Source: Ferruginibacter sp.
GTDB taxonomy: Bacteria > Bacteroidota > Bacteroidia > Chitinophagales > Chitinophagaceae
Direction of reading: 5' to 3'
Assembly (NCBI GenBank): GCA_018057635.1
Contig: JAGPDJ010000138.1
Coordinates: 1-6,662 of the forward strand
DNA: 6,662 nt
Shown: in pieces, positions 1 through 6,553 of the stretch
How the letters are laid out: each line of letters begins with the position of its first letter
Numbering within the stretch: the first letter of the stretch is position 1
Position numbers and translations under genes: made by a program
Notes under the pieces: model-generated
What the model saw: the letters and a program-made list of their open reading frames with translations, nothing else
Databases searched by the model: none
Told to the model about the DNA's origin: nothing

Positions 1-1943
1 ATGGTATCCTGAGCCGGAATGGAGTTCTGACATCCCAATAAAGACTGAACGGTAAGTACCGGCATATAAACACCTGGCAAAGCATACGTATGATAAACAG
101 TTGTTTGGGTTGTTGCCAGCTGGCTGCCGTCTCCAAAATCCCAAAACAGGCTGTCGGCATTGTTTACAACAGCATCAAACCGTACCTGCTGCCTGTTGCA
201 AAAATATACATCATTGAAATAAAAACTGCCAACAGGTTGTAATACTGAAATCGTTTTAATTACAGTACCAATACAGCCACTGGGTAAAATAACATTCAAT
301 GAAACATTATAATTACCAGGTAATAAATACGTGTGAGAAACCGTATCACCGGTTCCTGTTGTTCCATCGCCAAAATCCCATATTGCTGAAGTAGAAGGAA
401 CATTATTGTTATAAAAAGTAAAAGTATGTGGTGCACAAATACCAACGGTATCGGATACACTGAAATTGGCATTGAAAACGCCTGTTATCTTTACCGGGAT
501 GGTATCACGGCACCCAAAATCATTGAAAGGAATCATTTCCAGCCAGATGGTTGTATTAACAGGCGGGCCGGGATTCAATACAACATGCTGCCCGGAAGCA
601 TATACAGAAGAAAAAGCAGCATTCCACCAGTTATAAACCTGGAAACCGGGAGGCCCTGTTAAAGTAGTGATATTTGGAGAAGTACATTCATACTGCATCT
701 GAAAAGACTGACCGCAGGGTTTTTCCACATCAACATATGCATATCCCCAGTGCCCTTTTCTCACACAATCGGCCGTTGTAAATTCAAGGAACATGGTTTT
801 ACCGGCGTAACCCCGCAGGCTTACAAATACTGATGACCAGGATTTAAACATAACAGATGTATCAACAACAGACCGTGTAAAACCGGGAAGGCCGGAAGTT
901 GATATATATTCAAAAGACGCACACTGCACATAGGCATTGGCTGCAGAATCAAATAACCTGGCTGTAAACCTGGGTTGTGTCCAGTTTGTATGACCGGGGT
1001 CTTCAAATACTACCGCGTAATCATACTTTATGGAAAAATTAGAATCATTAAGTGGCACCCTGATTGTATACTGTATCCGTTCTGCCTGGGCGCCGATTTT
1101 GGTATTTCCGAGTTTTACTGCAAAATTGCTTCCATCGGGTGGATTGGTTGGGAAAAGACCAAAAGCATCTATACGTGATGGTAGTACGCGATTGTACAAA
1201 GTATGCCTGTTTGCAGTTGGTGGGGAAGGTGTAACCGTTATTACATTGGTATTGCCAACAGAATCAACCCTTCCGGTAAAACACTTCCAGTTTAGGAATG
1301 AGCCAAATTCAAAATCAATATTATCGGGGCAATCGGTAACTGTATTGGGAGCTAAAGGAACTGATGGCAGCCTGGCCTGTTCAGTATCTTTATGGTAACT
1401 ATTTTGAAAGCTTATCACTCCCAAAGTATTCATCGTCCCCTGCCTTCCTTCATGCTCAACCCTGGCTATGCTGTTATTGAATCCGTAAAATGCTGTAATG
1501 GGTAAAGATTTCAGCACATCTCCGCTGGTATTGATCAGGAACCACTTTTGTTTTTTATAAACAACTGTTACTGCTGTTTTAAAATCAAAAACAATTTCAT
1601 ATTCACATGGTATAATTATTTTACCGGTTTCATTTATAAATCCCCAGCCTGTTTCCTTTTTTACTGCAGCCAGTTTATGGGAGAAATTCCTGGCGGCTTC
1701 AAACTGATTGCTGCAGACAGGTTTACCATCAATGTTTACAAAAGAAAAATGGTCATGTTTAAGAACCCTGGAAAACCCATTTACAAACGGTTCCGCCTCG
1801 TCCCAAAACAAATCGCTTACCAAAGAACCAGTCTGGTTATTTACAAATTGAAAACCTTGTCCGGGGTGTTCAACTGCTACTACAGACTGTGCTGAGGCAA
1901 TAGATGAAATGATTAAAAAAATGAAAAATAAAGTTTTTCTCAT
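1..1943 (-). CDS. Secreted multidomain surface protein with WG repeats and PKD domains (C-terminus beyond left edge)
   Basis: The reading frame is open from the ATG at 1943-1941 to the window edge: 647 codons plus two bases, no stop, so it is 3'-partial. Residues 1-19 are a signal peptide (basic start, hydrophobic core, S-A-Q end). Residues 30-180 hold five WG-type repeats, with cores near 31, 66, 100, 134 and 168; the third (WGFINETGK, then IPCEYE) is closest to consensus. Residues about 203-410 match, from memory, a beta-sandwich module common in Bacteroidetes gliding-associated proteins (CPDNIDFEFG, GAQAERIQY, VVFEDPGH, final GHWGYAYVDV). About 410-485 looks Ig-like. Two PKD domains follow, with WDFGDG at 522-527 and 601-606 and HTY at 537-539 and 618-620. 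The role is inferred to be a cell-surface or adhesive structural protein; no catalytic motif is visible. A C-terminal type IX (type B) sorting domain would be expected off-window. The isomerase gene lies upstream on the same strand, 232 bp away, probably a separate transcript. Confidence 0.9.
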   Translation of the reverse strand, partial: MRKTLFFIFLIISSIASAQSVVAVEHPGQGFQFVNNQTGSLVSDLFWDEAEPFVNGFSRVLKHDHFSFVNIDGKPVCSNQFEAARNFSHKLAAVKKETGWGFINETGKIIIPCEYEIVFDFKTAVTVVYKKQKWFLINTSGDVLKSLPITAFYGFNNSIARVEHEGRQGTMNTLGVISFQNSYHKDTEQARLPSVPLAPNTVTDCPDNIDFEFGSFLNWKCFTGRVDSVGNTNVITVTPSPPTANRHTLYNRVLPSRIDAFGLFPTNPPDGSNFAVKLGNTKIGAQAERIQYTIRVPLNDSNFSIKYDYAVVFEDPGHTNWTQPRFTARLFDSAANAYVQCASFEYISTSGLPGFTRSVVDTSVMFKSWSSVFVSLRGYAGKTMFLEFTTADCVRKGHWGYAYVDVEKPCGQSFQMQYECTSPNITTLTGPPGFQVYNWWNAAFSSVYASGQHVVLNPGPPVNTTIWLEMIPFNDFGCRDTIPVKITGVFNANFSVSDTVGICAPHTFTFYNNNVPSTSAIWDFGDGTTGTGDTVSHTYLLPGNYNVSLNVILPSGCIGTVIKTISVLQPVGSFYFNDVYFCNRQQVRFDAVVNNADSLFWDFGDGSQLATTQTTVYHTYALPGVYMPVLTVQSLLGCQNSIPAQDT

Positions 1944-2175
1944 CGGTATAGCAATATTGGATTATAATAAAACTAAAAACAGTATTGCCTGGATAAGGGG
2001 CTTTATTAGGGTTTTGTTTTAACGGCACATAATTTTCTTTATTGTGCTTATTTTAACAAATTCAAAAATAAAATATAAGAAAGGGGAAATCAGCCACAGC
2101 ATTGAACTTCAGCGCTAGTATAACTACGTGTATCCGAATAAATTAATAGTAAAATTACAGGGAGCGATGCATCCG

Positions 2176-2757
2176 TTACAATCTGATGATCTTATTAATT
2201 CCAATCATTTTCTCAAAACCATCTCCTTTACTTTTTTGAGATTGAATCTTTCTCACAACTTCCATACCGCTAAATACTTTTCCGAATGCTGCATAACCTT
2301 GCCCATCGGGAGTACCGCGTCTTCCATGATCAAGCGGACTTTGATCTCCTATGCAAATGAAAAATTCTGTTTTGGCAGTGCCTGTATCCAAACGTGCCAT
2401 AGATAAAGTGCCGTCTGTATGCGACAGGCCTGTTTGCAGTGTAGACTCGTGTACAATTCCTGGAATACCTGCTGATCTTCCCGGATCAGTTTTCCAAATT
2501 CCTCCCTGTATGATACCCGAATTATGATCTGTTGGAAATTCCTCCGCTTTTAAAACACGGTAAAAAGAACTGTTCGCATAATAACCCGAATCAACATAAG
2601 TAAGAAATGCTGCTGTTGTTTTAGGGGCTTTTACAGTATATAATTCAACCTCTATGTCGCCAAAACCGGTTTTTATAATAACATGCGGATTTTCATATAC
2701 AGGCTGGCTGCATGCCATAAATAAAATGAATACTAAAGCAATAGTCAATTTCTGCAT
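2176..2757 (-). CDS. Cyclophilin-type peptidyl-prolyl cis-trans isomerase, predicted lipoprotein
   Basis: A complete 193-residue protein of the cyclophilin family, which catalyses cis-trans isomerisation of prolyl peptide bonds and assists folding of exported proteins. Residues 1-16 are a lipoprotein signal (hydrophobic core, then LFMAC), so Cys16 should be lipidated; S-Q follow it, leaving the envelope location open between inner and outer membrane. The cyclophilin domain spans about 25-193: GDIEVELY (33-40), FYRV with the catalytic-type Arg67, IIQGG with Gln84, GTLSMAR (116-122), TEFFICIGD (130-138) and YAAFGKVFSGMEVV (155-168). Between FYRV and IIQGG there is a longer insert than in classical cyclophilins. 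Canonical Gln of the SQFF motif is Glu131 here, and the position of the usual Trp is not conserved, as is common in bacterial forms. The start at 2757 is preferred because the next Met (residue 14) would remove the signal. It is divergent from the DUF2911 gene. The family call is firm; substrates are unknown. Confidence 0.93.
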   Translation of the reverse strand: MQKLTIALVFILFMACSQPVYENPHVIIKTGFGDIEVELYTVKAPKTTAAFLTYVDSGYYANSSFYRVLKAEEFPTDHNSGIIQGGIWKTDPGRSAGIPGIVHESTLQTGLSHTDGTLSMARLDTGTAKTEFFICIGDQSPLDHGRRGTPDGQGYAAFGKVFSGMEVVRKIQSQKSKGDGFEKMIGINKIIRL

Positions 2758-2895
2758 ACGGGGATTTTTTGTGTTTATGATGTAAATTAATAGATTTAAA
2801 CATCCTGTAAGCCACCGGTATAATATTCATGAACTTTATGATAAAATTCGATAAATTGTAAACTATATATTCTTTATCAACAAAATAAAATAAAA
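2758..2895. promoter_or_regulatory. Divergent intergenic region between isomerase and DUF2911 genes
   Basis: These 138 bp separate two genes transcribed outward, so they must carry promoters for both. The sequence is AT-rich. I could not place a convincing Bacteroidetes promoter (TTTG, about 19-21 bp, TAnnTTTG) on either strand. The DUF2911 start is preceded by a run of A and T only, typical of AT-rich Bacteroidetes leaders, with no Shine-Dalgarno match. GATAAA occurs at 2840-2845 and 2850-2855, exactly 10 bp apart, and inverted at 2873-2878; significance is uncertain. Confidence 0.5.
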
Positions 2896-3417
2896 ATGAA
2901 GTATTTAATTACTGCCTGTATGATGAGTTTACTGGTAATTTTTTCTACCAGTTCCTGTGCACAGGCCGACAAATCTAAAAGGCCAAGCCCGCCTGCAATG
3001 GTAACAAAAAAAGTTGGCAACCTTACAATAACGATTGATTATAGCCAGCCGGCAGTAAAAGGAAGGATCATTGGAAAAACACTGGAACCCAAAGATGGAG
3101 AAGTTTGGCGCACCGGAGCCAATGAAGCCACTGTTTTTGAAACAGACCAGGATGCTGCCGTTGAAGGAAAATTGTTACCAAAAGGCAAATATGGTTTATT
3201 CACTTTGGTTAACGGTAACGAATGGACGATCATTTTCAATAAAACATGGAAACAATGGGGCGCTTACGATTACAAGGAATCTGATGACGTGTTACGGGTA
3301 AAGGTAAATGCCGGCATAGCAGAACCACCTGCAGAAAAAATGACATTCAACATAGATGATAACGGTAAAGTAACGTTGCTCTGGGGCGACCGTAAAGTTG
3401 AGTTCCAGGTTAAGTAA
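2896..3417 (+). CDS. DUF2911 family exported protein
   Basis: A complete 173-residue protein of the DUF2911 family, which is frequent in Bacteroidetes and has no established biochemical role that I know of. Residues 1-24 form an export signal: MKYL start, hydrophobic core to about 17, then S-S-C-A-Q-A. Cleavage after A-Q-A is the simpler reading; Cys21 could instead be lipidated, but the preceding residues (T-S-S) fit a lipobox poorly. The mature part shows the family pattern: RPSPPAMV (29-36), ITIDYSQPAVKGR (45-57), EVWRTGANEAT (69-79), LPKGKYGLFTL (94-104), EWTIIFNK (109-116), QWGAYDYKESDDVLRV (120-135). These suggest a compact, largely beta fold. The start at 2896 follows an AT-only leader. 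The stop overlaps a small hairpin (3411-3433), and a strong terminator follows at 3447-3483, so the gene is probably monocistronic. The family assignment is confident; function is unknown. Confidence 0.93.
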   Translation: MKYLITACMMSLLVIFSTSSCAQADKSKRPSPPAMVTKKVGNLTITIDYSQPAVKGRIIGKTLEPKDGEVWRTGANEATVFETDQDAAVEGKLLPKGKYGLFTLVNGNEWTIIFNKTWKQWGAYDYKESDDVLRVKVNAGIAEPPAEKMTFNIDDNGKVTLLWGDRKVEFQVK

Positions 3418-3433
3418 GCAGCTTGCTTATTTA
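3411..3433 (+). other. Hairpin overlapping the DUF2911 stop codon
   Basis: TAAGCA (3415-3420) and TGCTTA (3424-3429) are perfect inverted arms around a GCT loop. The stem extends outward through one G-U pair (3414/3430) and three A-T pairs to 3411/3433, about 10 bp in all. It includes the stop codon and sits 13 bp before the main terminator stem. It lacks a T-run, so it is more likely an mRNA 3'-end structure than a terminator, or it may be chance. Confidence 0.35.
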
Positions 3434-3446
3434 CCGCAAACGAATT

Positions 3447-3483
3447 ATTAAAAATGCCGCTTTACATAAGCGGCATTTTTAAT
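3447..3483. terminator. Bidirectional intrinsic terminator between DUF2911 gene and aqpZ
   Basis: A near-perfect stem-loop. The GC-rich core TGCCGCTT (3455-3462) pairs with AAGCGGCA (3468-3475) around a 5-nt loop (TACAT), and the flanking A-run (3450-3454) pairs with the T-run (3476-3480). The pairing extends to 3447/3483, about 16 bp. With A-run on one side and T-run on the other it has the form of a Rho-independent terminator on both strands. It lies between two convergent genes, 30 bp after the DUF2911 stop and 16 bp from the aquaporin stop, which is where a shared terminator is expected. Confidence 0.88.
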
Positions 3484-3498
3484 TCTGTTGAATTATTT

Positions 3499-4194
3499 TT
3501 ATTCATTTTCAGGAGAAATGAACCTGTAGAATATTCCTGCCAGTATAGCACCCGCAATGGGAGCAACCCAAAACAACCAGAGCTGGCTCAAAGCCCAATC
3601 TCCTGCAAAAATTGCCTGGCTGGTACTGCGAGCCGGATTAACTGATGTGTTGGTAACAGGAATGCTGATCAGGTGAATGAGTACCAACCCCAATCCAATA
3701 GCAAGACCTGCAAATCCTTTAGGTGCTTTTGAATGAGTGGCTCCCAAAATTATCACCAGGAAAATAAATGTCATAACCACTTCAGTGATCAAAGCAGCCA
3801 TCATAGAGTAACCACCTGGAGAATGTTCTCCATAACCATTTGAAGCAAATCCAGCAATTTCAAAACCGGGTTTTCCACTGGCAACCAGGTATAAGATGGA
3901 AGCGCCGGCAATACCACCCAATACCTGGGCAATGATATACGGTATCAGTTCCTTTGCTTCAAACCGCCCGCCGATCCAAAGTCCAATAGAAACAGCAGGG
4001 TTAAGATGACATCCGGATATATGACCTATTGAATAAGCCATGGTAACAACAGTTAAACCAAATGCAAGGGAAACTCCTGCAAATCCAATTCCTAATTCGG
4101 GGAAACCCGCTGCCAGTACAGCACTTCCACAACCTCCCAAAACCAACCAAAGTGTTCCAACAAATTCTGCTGCAAATTTTTTTGACATGTTCAT
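3499..4194 (-). CDS. aqpZ: Aquaporin Z, water channel
   Basis: A complete 231-residue inner-membrane channel of the MIP family, conducting water across the cytoplasmic membrane. Both signature loops are present: HLNPAVSIG with NPA at 65-67 and NTSVNPARS with NPA at 186-188. The selectivity-filter residues match the AqpZ type: Phe45, His174, Thr183 and Arg189 (E. coli AqpZ, from memory, has Phe43, His174, Thr183, Arg189). This favours water over glycerol, since GlpF has Trp, Gly and Phe there. Six membrane segments lie near 8-29, 35-55, 82-104, 130-151, 159-178 and 203-225. Several stretches appear nearly identical to E. coli AqpZ, such as [19 protein letters not shown] and [17 protein letters not shown]. 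The start at 4194 is used; Met3 is an equally plausible start with no Shine-Dalgarno sequence to decide. It is convergent with the DUF2911 gene and divergent from the hydrolase, probably monocistronic. Confidence 0.97.
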   Translation of the reverse strand: MNMSKKFAAEFVGTLWLVLGGCGSAVLAAGFPELGIGFAGVSLAFGLTVVTMAYSIGHISGCHLNPAVSIGLWIGGRFEAKELIPYIIAQVLGGIAGASILYLVASGKPGFEIAGFASNGYGEHSPGGYSMMAALITEVVMTFIFLVIILGATHSKAPKGFAGLAIGLGLVLIHLISIPVTNTSVNPARSTSQAIFAGDWALSQLWLFWVAPIAGAILAGIFYRFISPENE

Positions 4195-4399
4195 GTTATT
4201 AATTTTTAGTTTTTAGCAATCGGAATACAGTTTAACGGATCAATACTCCTTGTTGAAAGAAAAATTAAACCAGTTAAACAATTTTAAATATATTAAATAA
4301 AATTTATTTGATAAAAAATAAATTATCCACTTCTTTCAAAATGAAATACTTTAAATAAATAATCGGCATCCTGTTTATGTTTCATTGTAATTTTATGCT
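4195..4399. promoter_or_regulatory. AT-rich divergent intergenic region between aqpZ and hydrolase genes
   Basis: These 205 bp must hold the promoters of both outward-facing genes. The segment about 4258-4325 is almost entirely A and T and contains an all-A/T inverted repeat, AATTTATTT (4301-4309) and AAATAAATT (4316-4324), with a 6-bp spacer. Two TTAAAC copies lie at 4265-4270 and 4274-4279. No full TTTG / TAnnTTTG promoter pair was found. An ATG at 4377 is closed by a stop after eight codons, so it does not lengthen the hydrolase gene. Confidence 0.5.
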
Positions 4400-5047
4400 A
4401 TGAAAATATATTTCATAAGTGGGTTAGCCGCCGACAGAAGAATATTCAAGAACATTCAGTTACCGGATGGTTTTGAAATAGTTCATCTTGACTATATTAA
4501 GGAAATAAAGAATGAAAGCCTGGAATCTTATGCACGCAGACTTGCAGAAAAAATTGACATTTCAGAAAATTTTGCCATAGTAGGATTGTCTATGGGGGGA
4601 ATGATCGCTTCTGAAATTTCAAAAATTCACAAACCGGTCATCACCATATTAATATCAAGTGCGTCTACCTGTAATCAATTTCCAAGGAGGTTTAAATTGG
4701 CATATTATCTGAGGTTATATAAAATACTTCCGGTACACTTATTTAAATCTGCGTCTATCATTAAACGTTTATTCTCTCCTGAATCAAAAGCTGATAAGGA
4801 AGTATTATTACAATTGATCAGGGATAGTGACCCGGCTTTTATACGCTGGGCATTGGGTGCAATATTACAATGGAAGAATGAGCAAATCACAGAGCCCATG
4901 TGGCATATTCATGGATCAAAAGATGAGATATTACCAATTAAAAATACTAAACCAACTCATGTTATTTCAAAGGGCACTCACCTGATGGTACTCAGCAGGG
5001 CTGATGAGGTAAATAAATTGTTGAAGGAAATGCTGCTTTCCTTGTAA
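4400..5047 (+). CDS. Small alpha/beta hydrolase
   Basis: A complete 215-residue cytoplasmic protein with no signal peptide and no membrane segment, fitting a compact alpha/beta hydrolase. The first strand leads into SGLAAD (7-12), the likely oxyanion-hole loop in place of the usual HG. The nucleophile elbow is GLSMGG (62-67), giving Ser64. The likely acid is Asp175 in HGSKDEILPI (171-180) and the likely base is His194 in GTHLMV (192-197), in the expected order and spacing. A small helical cap fills about 92-160. The motif set, including SDPAFIRWALGAILQW (143-158), agrees with my memory of an uncharacterised hydrolase family common in Bacteroidetes. The substrate cannot be read from the sequence; an esterase or related hydrolase is an inference. 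The start is fixed at 4400 because the upstream in-frame context is closed. It is convergent with the dehydrogenase gene, 25 bp between stops. Confidence 0.9.
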   Translation: MKIYFISGLAADRRIFKNIQLPDGFEIVHLDYIKEIKNESLESYARRLAEKIDISENFAIVGLSMGGMIASEISKIHKPVITILISSASTCNQFPRRFKLAYYLRLYKILPVHLFKSASIIKRLFSPESKADKEVLLQLIRDSDPAFIRWALGAILQWKNEQITEPMWHIHGSKDEILPIKNTKPTHVISKGTHLMVLSRADEVNKLLKEMLLSL

Positions 5048-5072
5048 ATAATCAATCAGGTTGACTTAAAAA

Positions 5073-6437
5073 TTATTGTAACAGCAGATCACCGGTAATT
5101 ATGAATTTCTTGTTTTGCCTTACACTAAATTTTGCTCCTGCTGAAATGGTTTGAATTGAATTCAATACACATTCACCGTTTATTGCGGGGTCGATGATAA
5201 TTTCAGTTCCTGCAGGTAATACGGAAGGGGGTATATTATTATAACTCCAGTTAGAAGCAATTTCCCAATTACCATTCCCGGTAAATGTATACCCCAGTGA
5301 TCCATTTGCCTGCATCTGGTAAACTGTGTTTGCAGAAAGCGAAACCGCATACAATTCACCATCTTCTGTTTCCCCAAAATCTGAAATGCCTGTTACATTC
5401 GGAGATACTGTTTGCGTAGTTGTTGTAGCTAAATGTGAAATGCTGTCATATTTTACCAGGTACAAGATTCCGGAAAAATAATCTGTTGCCACGTAGTAGC
5501 CCCGGAAATCTATAAATCTGTTTCCACGATAAACCGTACCACCGGTAACCGAACCCGGGCTTGGCGTTGCGTAACTGTGAACCGGGAAAATATAATTACT
5601 TACCGGTGCACCACATCCATTGCCCGTATTGTTATAAACGATATCGCCTTCATAGCAACGCCATCCGTAATTCACATTTACAGATGAATCATAAGGCCTG
5701 TAATTAATTTCCTCGTAAGAATCCTGTCCAACATCACCAATCCACATGTCATGTGTTAACCTGTCAAAGCTCCACCTGAATGGATTTCGTAAACCAAATG
5801 CATAAACTTCATTTCCATAAGGATTACCAGGCGGAATGGTATAATAAGGAGCTGTACCGGATGTATTTACATCAAACCGCAACATCTTGCCTAATAAAAG
5901 TGATGTATTCTGTGCATTGTTGGATGGATCACCACCACTGCCACCATCACCGGTTGACAGGTACAGGTAACCATCATTTCCAAAATGAAGTTCACCTCCA
6001 TTGTGATTTTGATAAGTAGGATGGGGGATCGTAACCAGTATCACTTTTGATAACGCATCAGCCAGGTTGTGATCATCGCTTACCTTATACCTTGCCAGTT
6101 CAAGATCACCATTATTATTTGTGTAGTAGACATAAAAAAATCCATTCACTGCATAACCCGGATGAAAAGCCATGCTTAACAAACCTCTTTCGCCAGTAGA
6201 AGTTATATCCGTAACCGTTAAGAATGTGCTAAGTAAATTATATGTATTTGAATATGCCAAAATACTTCCGGATTTCTGAACTATGAAAATCCGTTTACTT
6301 CCATCACCCGCATGTACCAATTGCATGGGAGCAGACAAACCTGTTATAACCGGTAAATAAGACAGGGTTGGTTGTGCTGACATTTCAGCCGGAATGATCA
6401 AAAGGATAAGAATAAAACAGTGTAAAGTAAATTTCAT
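5073..6437 (-). CDS. Secreted PQQ-type glucose/sorbosone dehydrogenase-like protein with C-terminal accessory module
   Basis: A complete 454-residue exported protein. Residues 1-22 are a signal peptide ending M-S-A-Q. Residues about 27-378 form a glucose/sorbosone dehydrogenase (GSDH) six-bladed beta-propeller, a family that oxidises sugars with PQQ in soluble glucose dehydrogenases. Key positions are visible: NHNGGELHFG with His145 (catalytic-base equivalent), YLSTGDGGSGGDP with Asp164, GLRNPFRWSFD with Arg217-Asn218, WIGDVGQDSYEEIN (232-245) and NYGWRCYEG (256-264). Further blade motifs are GGTVYRG (299-305) and DFGETEDGELYAV (353-365). Residues about 383-454 (FTGNGNWEIASNW through the GECVLN region) are a separate module that I recall attached to many Bacteroidetes secreted proteins; it is not catalytic. 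No type IX sorting tail is evident. Which sugar is used, and whether PQQ is bound, cannot be told. The start at 6437 begins the signal peptide directly. Confidence 0.92.
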   Translation of the reverse strand: MKFTLHCFILILLIIPAEMSAQPTLSYLPVITGLSAPMQLVHAGDGSKRIFIVQKSGSILAYSNTYNLLSTFLTVTDITSTGERGLLSMAFHPGYAVNGFFYVYYTNNNGDLELARYKVSDDHNLADALSKVILVTIPHPTYQNHNGGELHFGNDGYLYLSTGDGGSGGDPSNNAQNTSLLLGKMLRFDVNTSGTAPYYTIPPGNPYGNEVYAFGLRNPFRWSFDRLTHDMWIGDVGQDSYEEINYRPYDSSVNVNYGWRCYEGDIVYNNTGNGCGAPVSNYIFPVHSYATPSPGSVTGGTVYRGNRFIDFRGYYVATDYFSGILYLVKYDSISHLATTTTQTVSPNVTGISDFGETEDGELYAVSLSANTVYQMQANGSLGYTFTGNGNWEIASNWSYNNIPPSVLPAGTEIIIDPAINGECVLNSIQTISAGAKFSVRQNKKFIITGDLLLQ

Positions 6438-6553
6438 AAGAAAGTTTATTGAAGTAATTGATGGATATGCTGTGCCGATTATTTTTACTATGACAATAAC
6501 TTAATTACACAGCAATAAAAATGCCAATATGTTTATGTGTAATAAATAAGTGC

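Noticed and set aside
426..662. A 78-codon open frame on the plus strand
   Set aside because: It is antisense to the Ig-like and PKD region of the surface protein, with no supporting motifs.
1030..1398. A 122-codon open frame on the plus strand
   Set aside because: It is antisense to the beta-sandwich module of the surface protein and its product resembles no family.
1548..1895. A 115-codon open frame on the plus strand
   Set aside because: It lies wholly antisense to the WG-repeat part of the surface protein, whose translation shows clear domains; the plus-strand product is Cys/Tyr/Phe-rich with no recognisable pattern.
1988..2020. Hairpin followed by GTTTTGTTTT on the plus strand, resembling a terminator
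   Set aside because: The stem is weak (bulged, one wobble) and no plus-strand gene precedes it; on the minus strand, where transcripts run, it lacks a T-run.
2063..2070. TATTTTTG on the minus strand, matching the Bacteroidetes -7 element upstream of the surface protein gene
   Set aside because: No TTTG or TTG element lies about 19-21 bp further upstream, and the motif alone is common in AT-rich DNA.
2128..2406. A 92-codon open frame on the plus strand
   Set aside because: Most of it is antisense to the cyclophilin domain and it has no recognisable motifs.
2819..2824. TATAAT on the plus strand upstream of the DUF2911 gene
   Set aside because: There is no TTGACA-like element at the right distance, and Bacteroidetes housekeeping sigma factors do not generally use this consensus.
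5048..5072. Possible terminator between the hydrolase and dehydrogenase genes
   Set aside because: Only a 4-bp TCAA/TTGA stem and scattered AT pairing are visible, without a GC core or proper T-run.
5780..6019. A 79-codon His-rich open frame on the plus strand
   Set aside because: The His-rich product is the complement of codons for the Gly/Asp-rich metal- and cofactor-site loops of the dehydrogenase; it is a shadow frame, not a metal-binding peptide.
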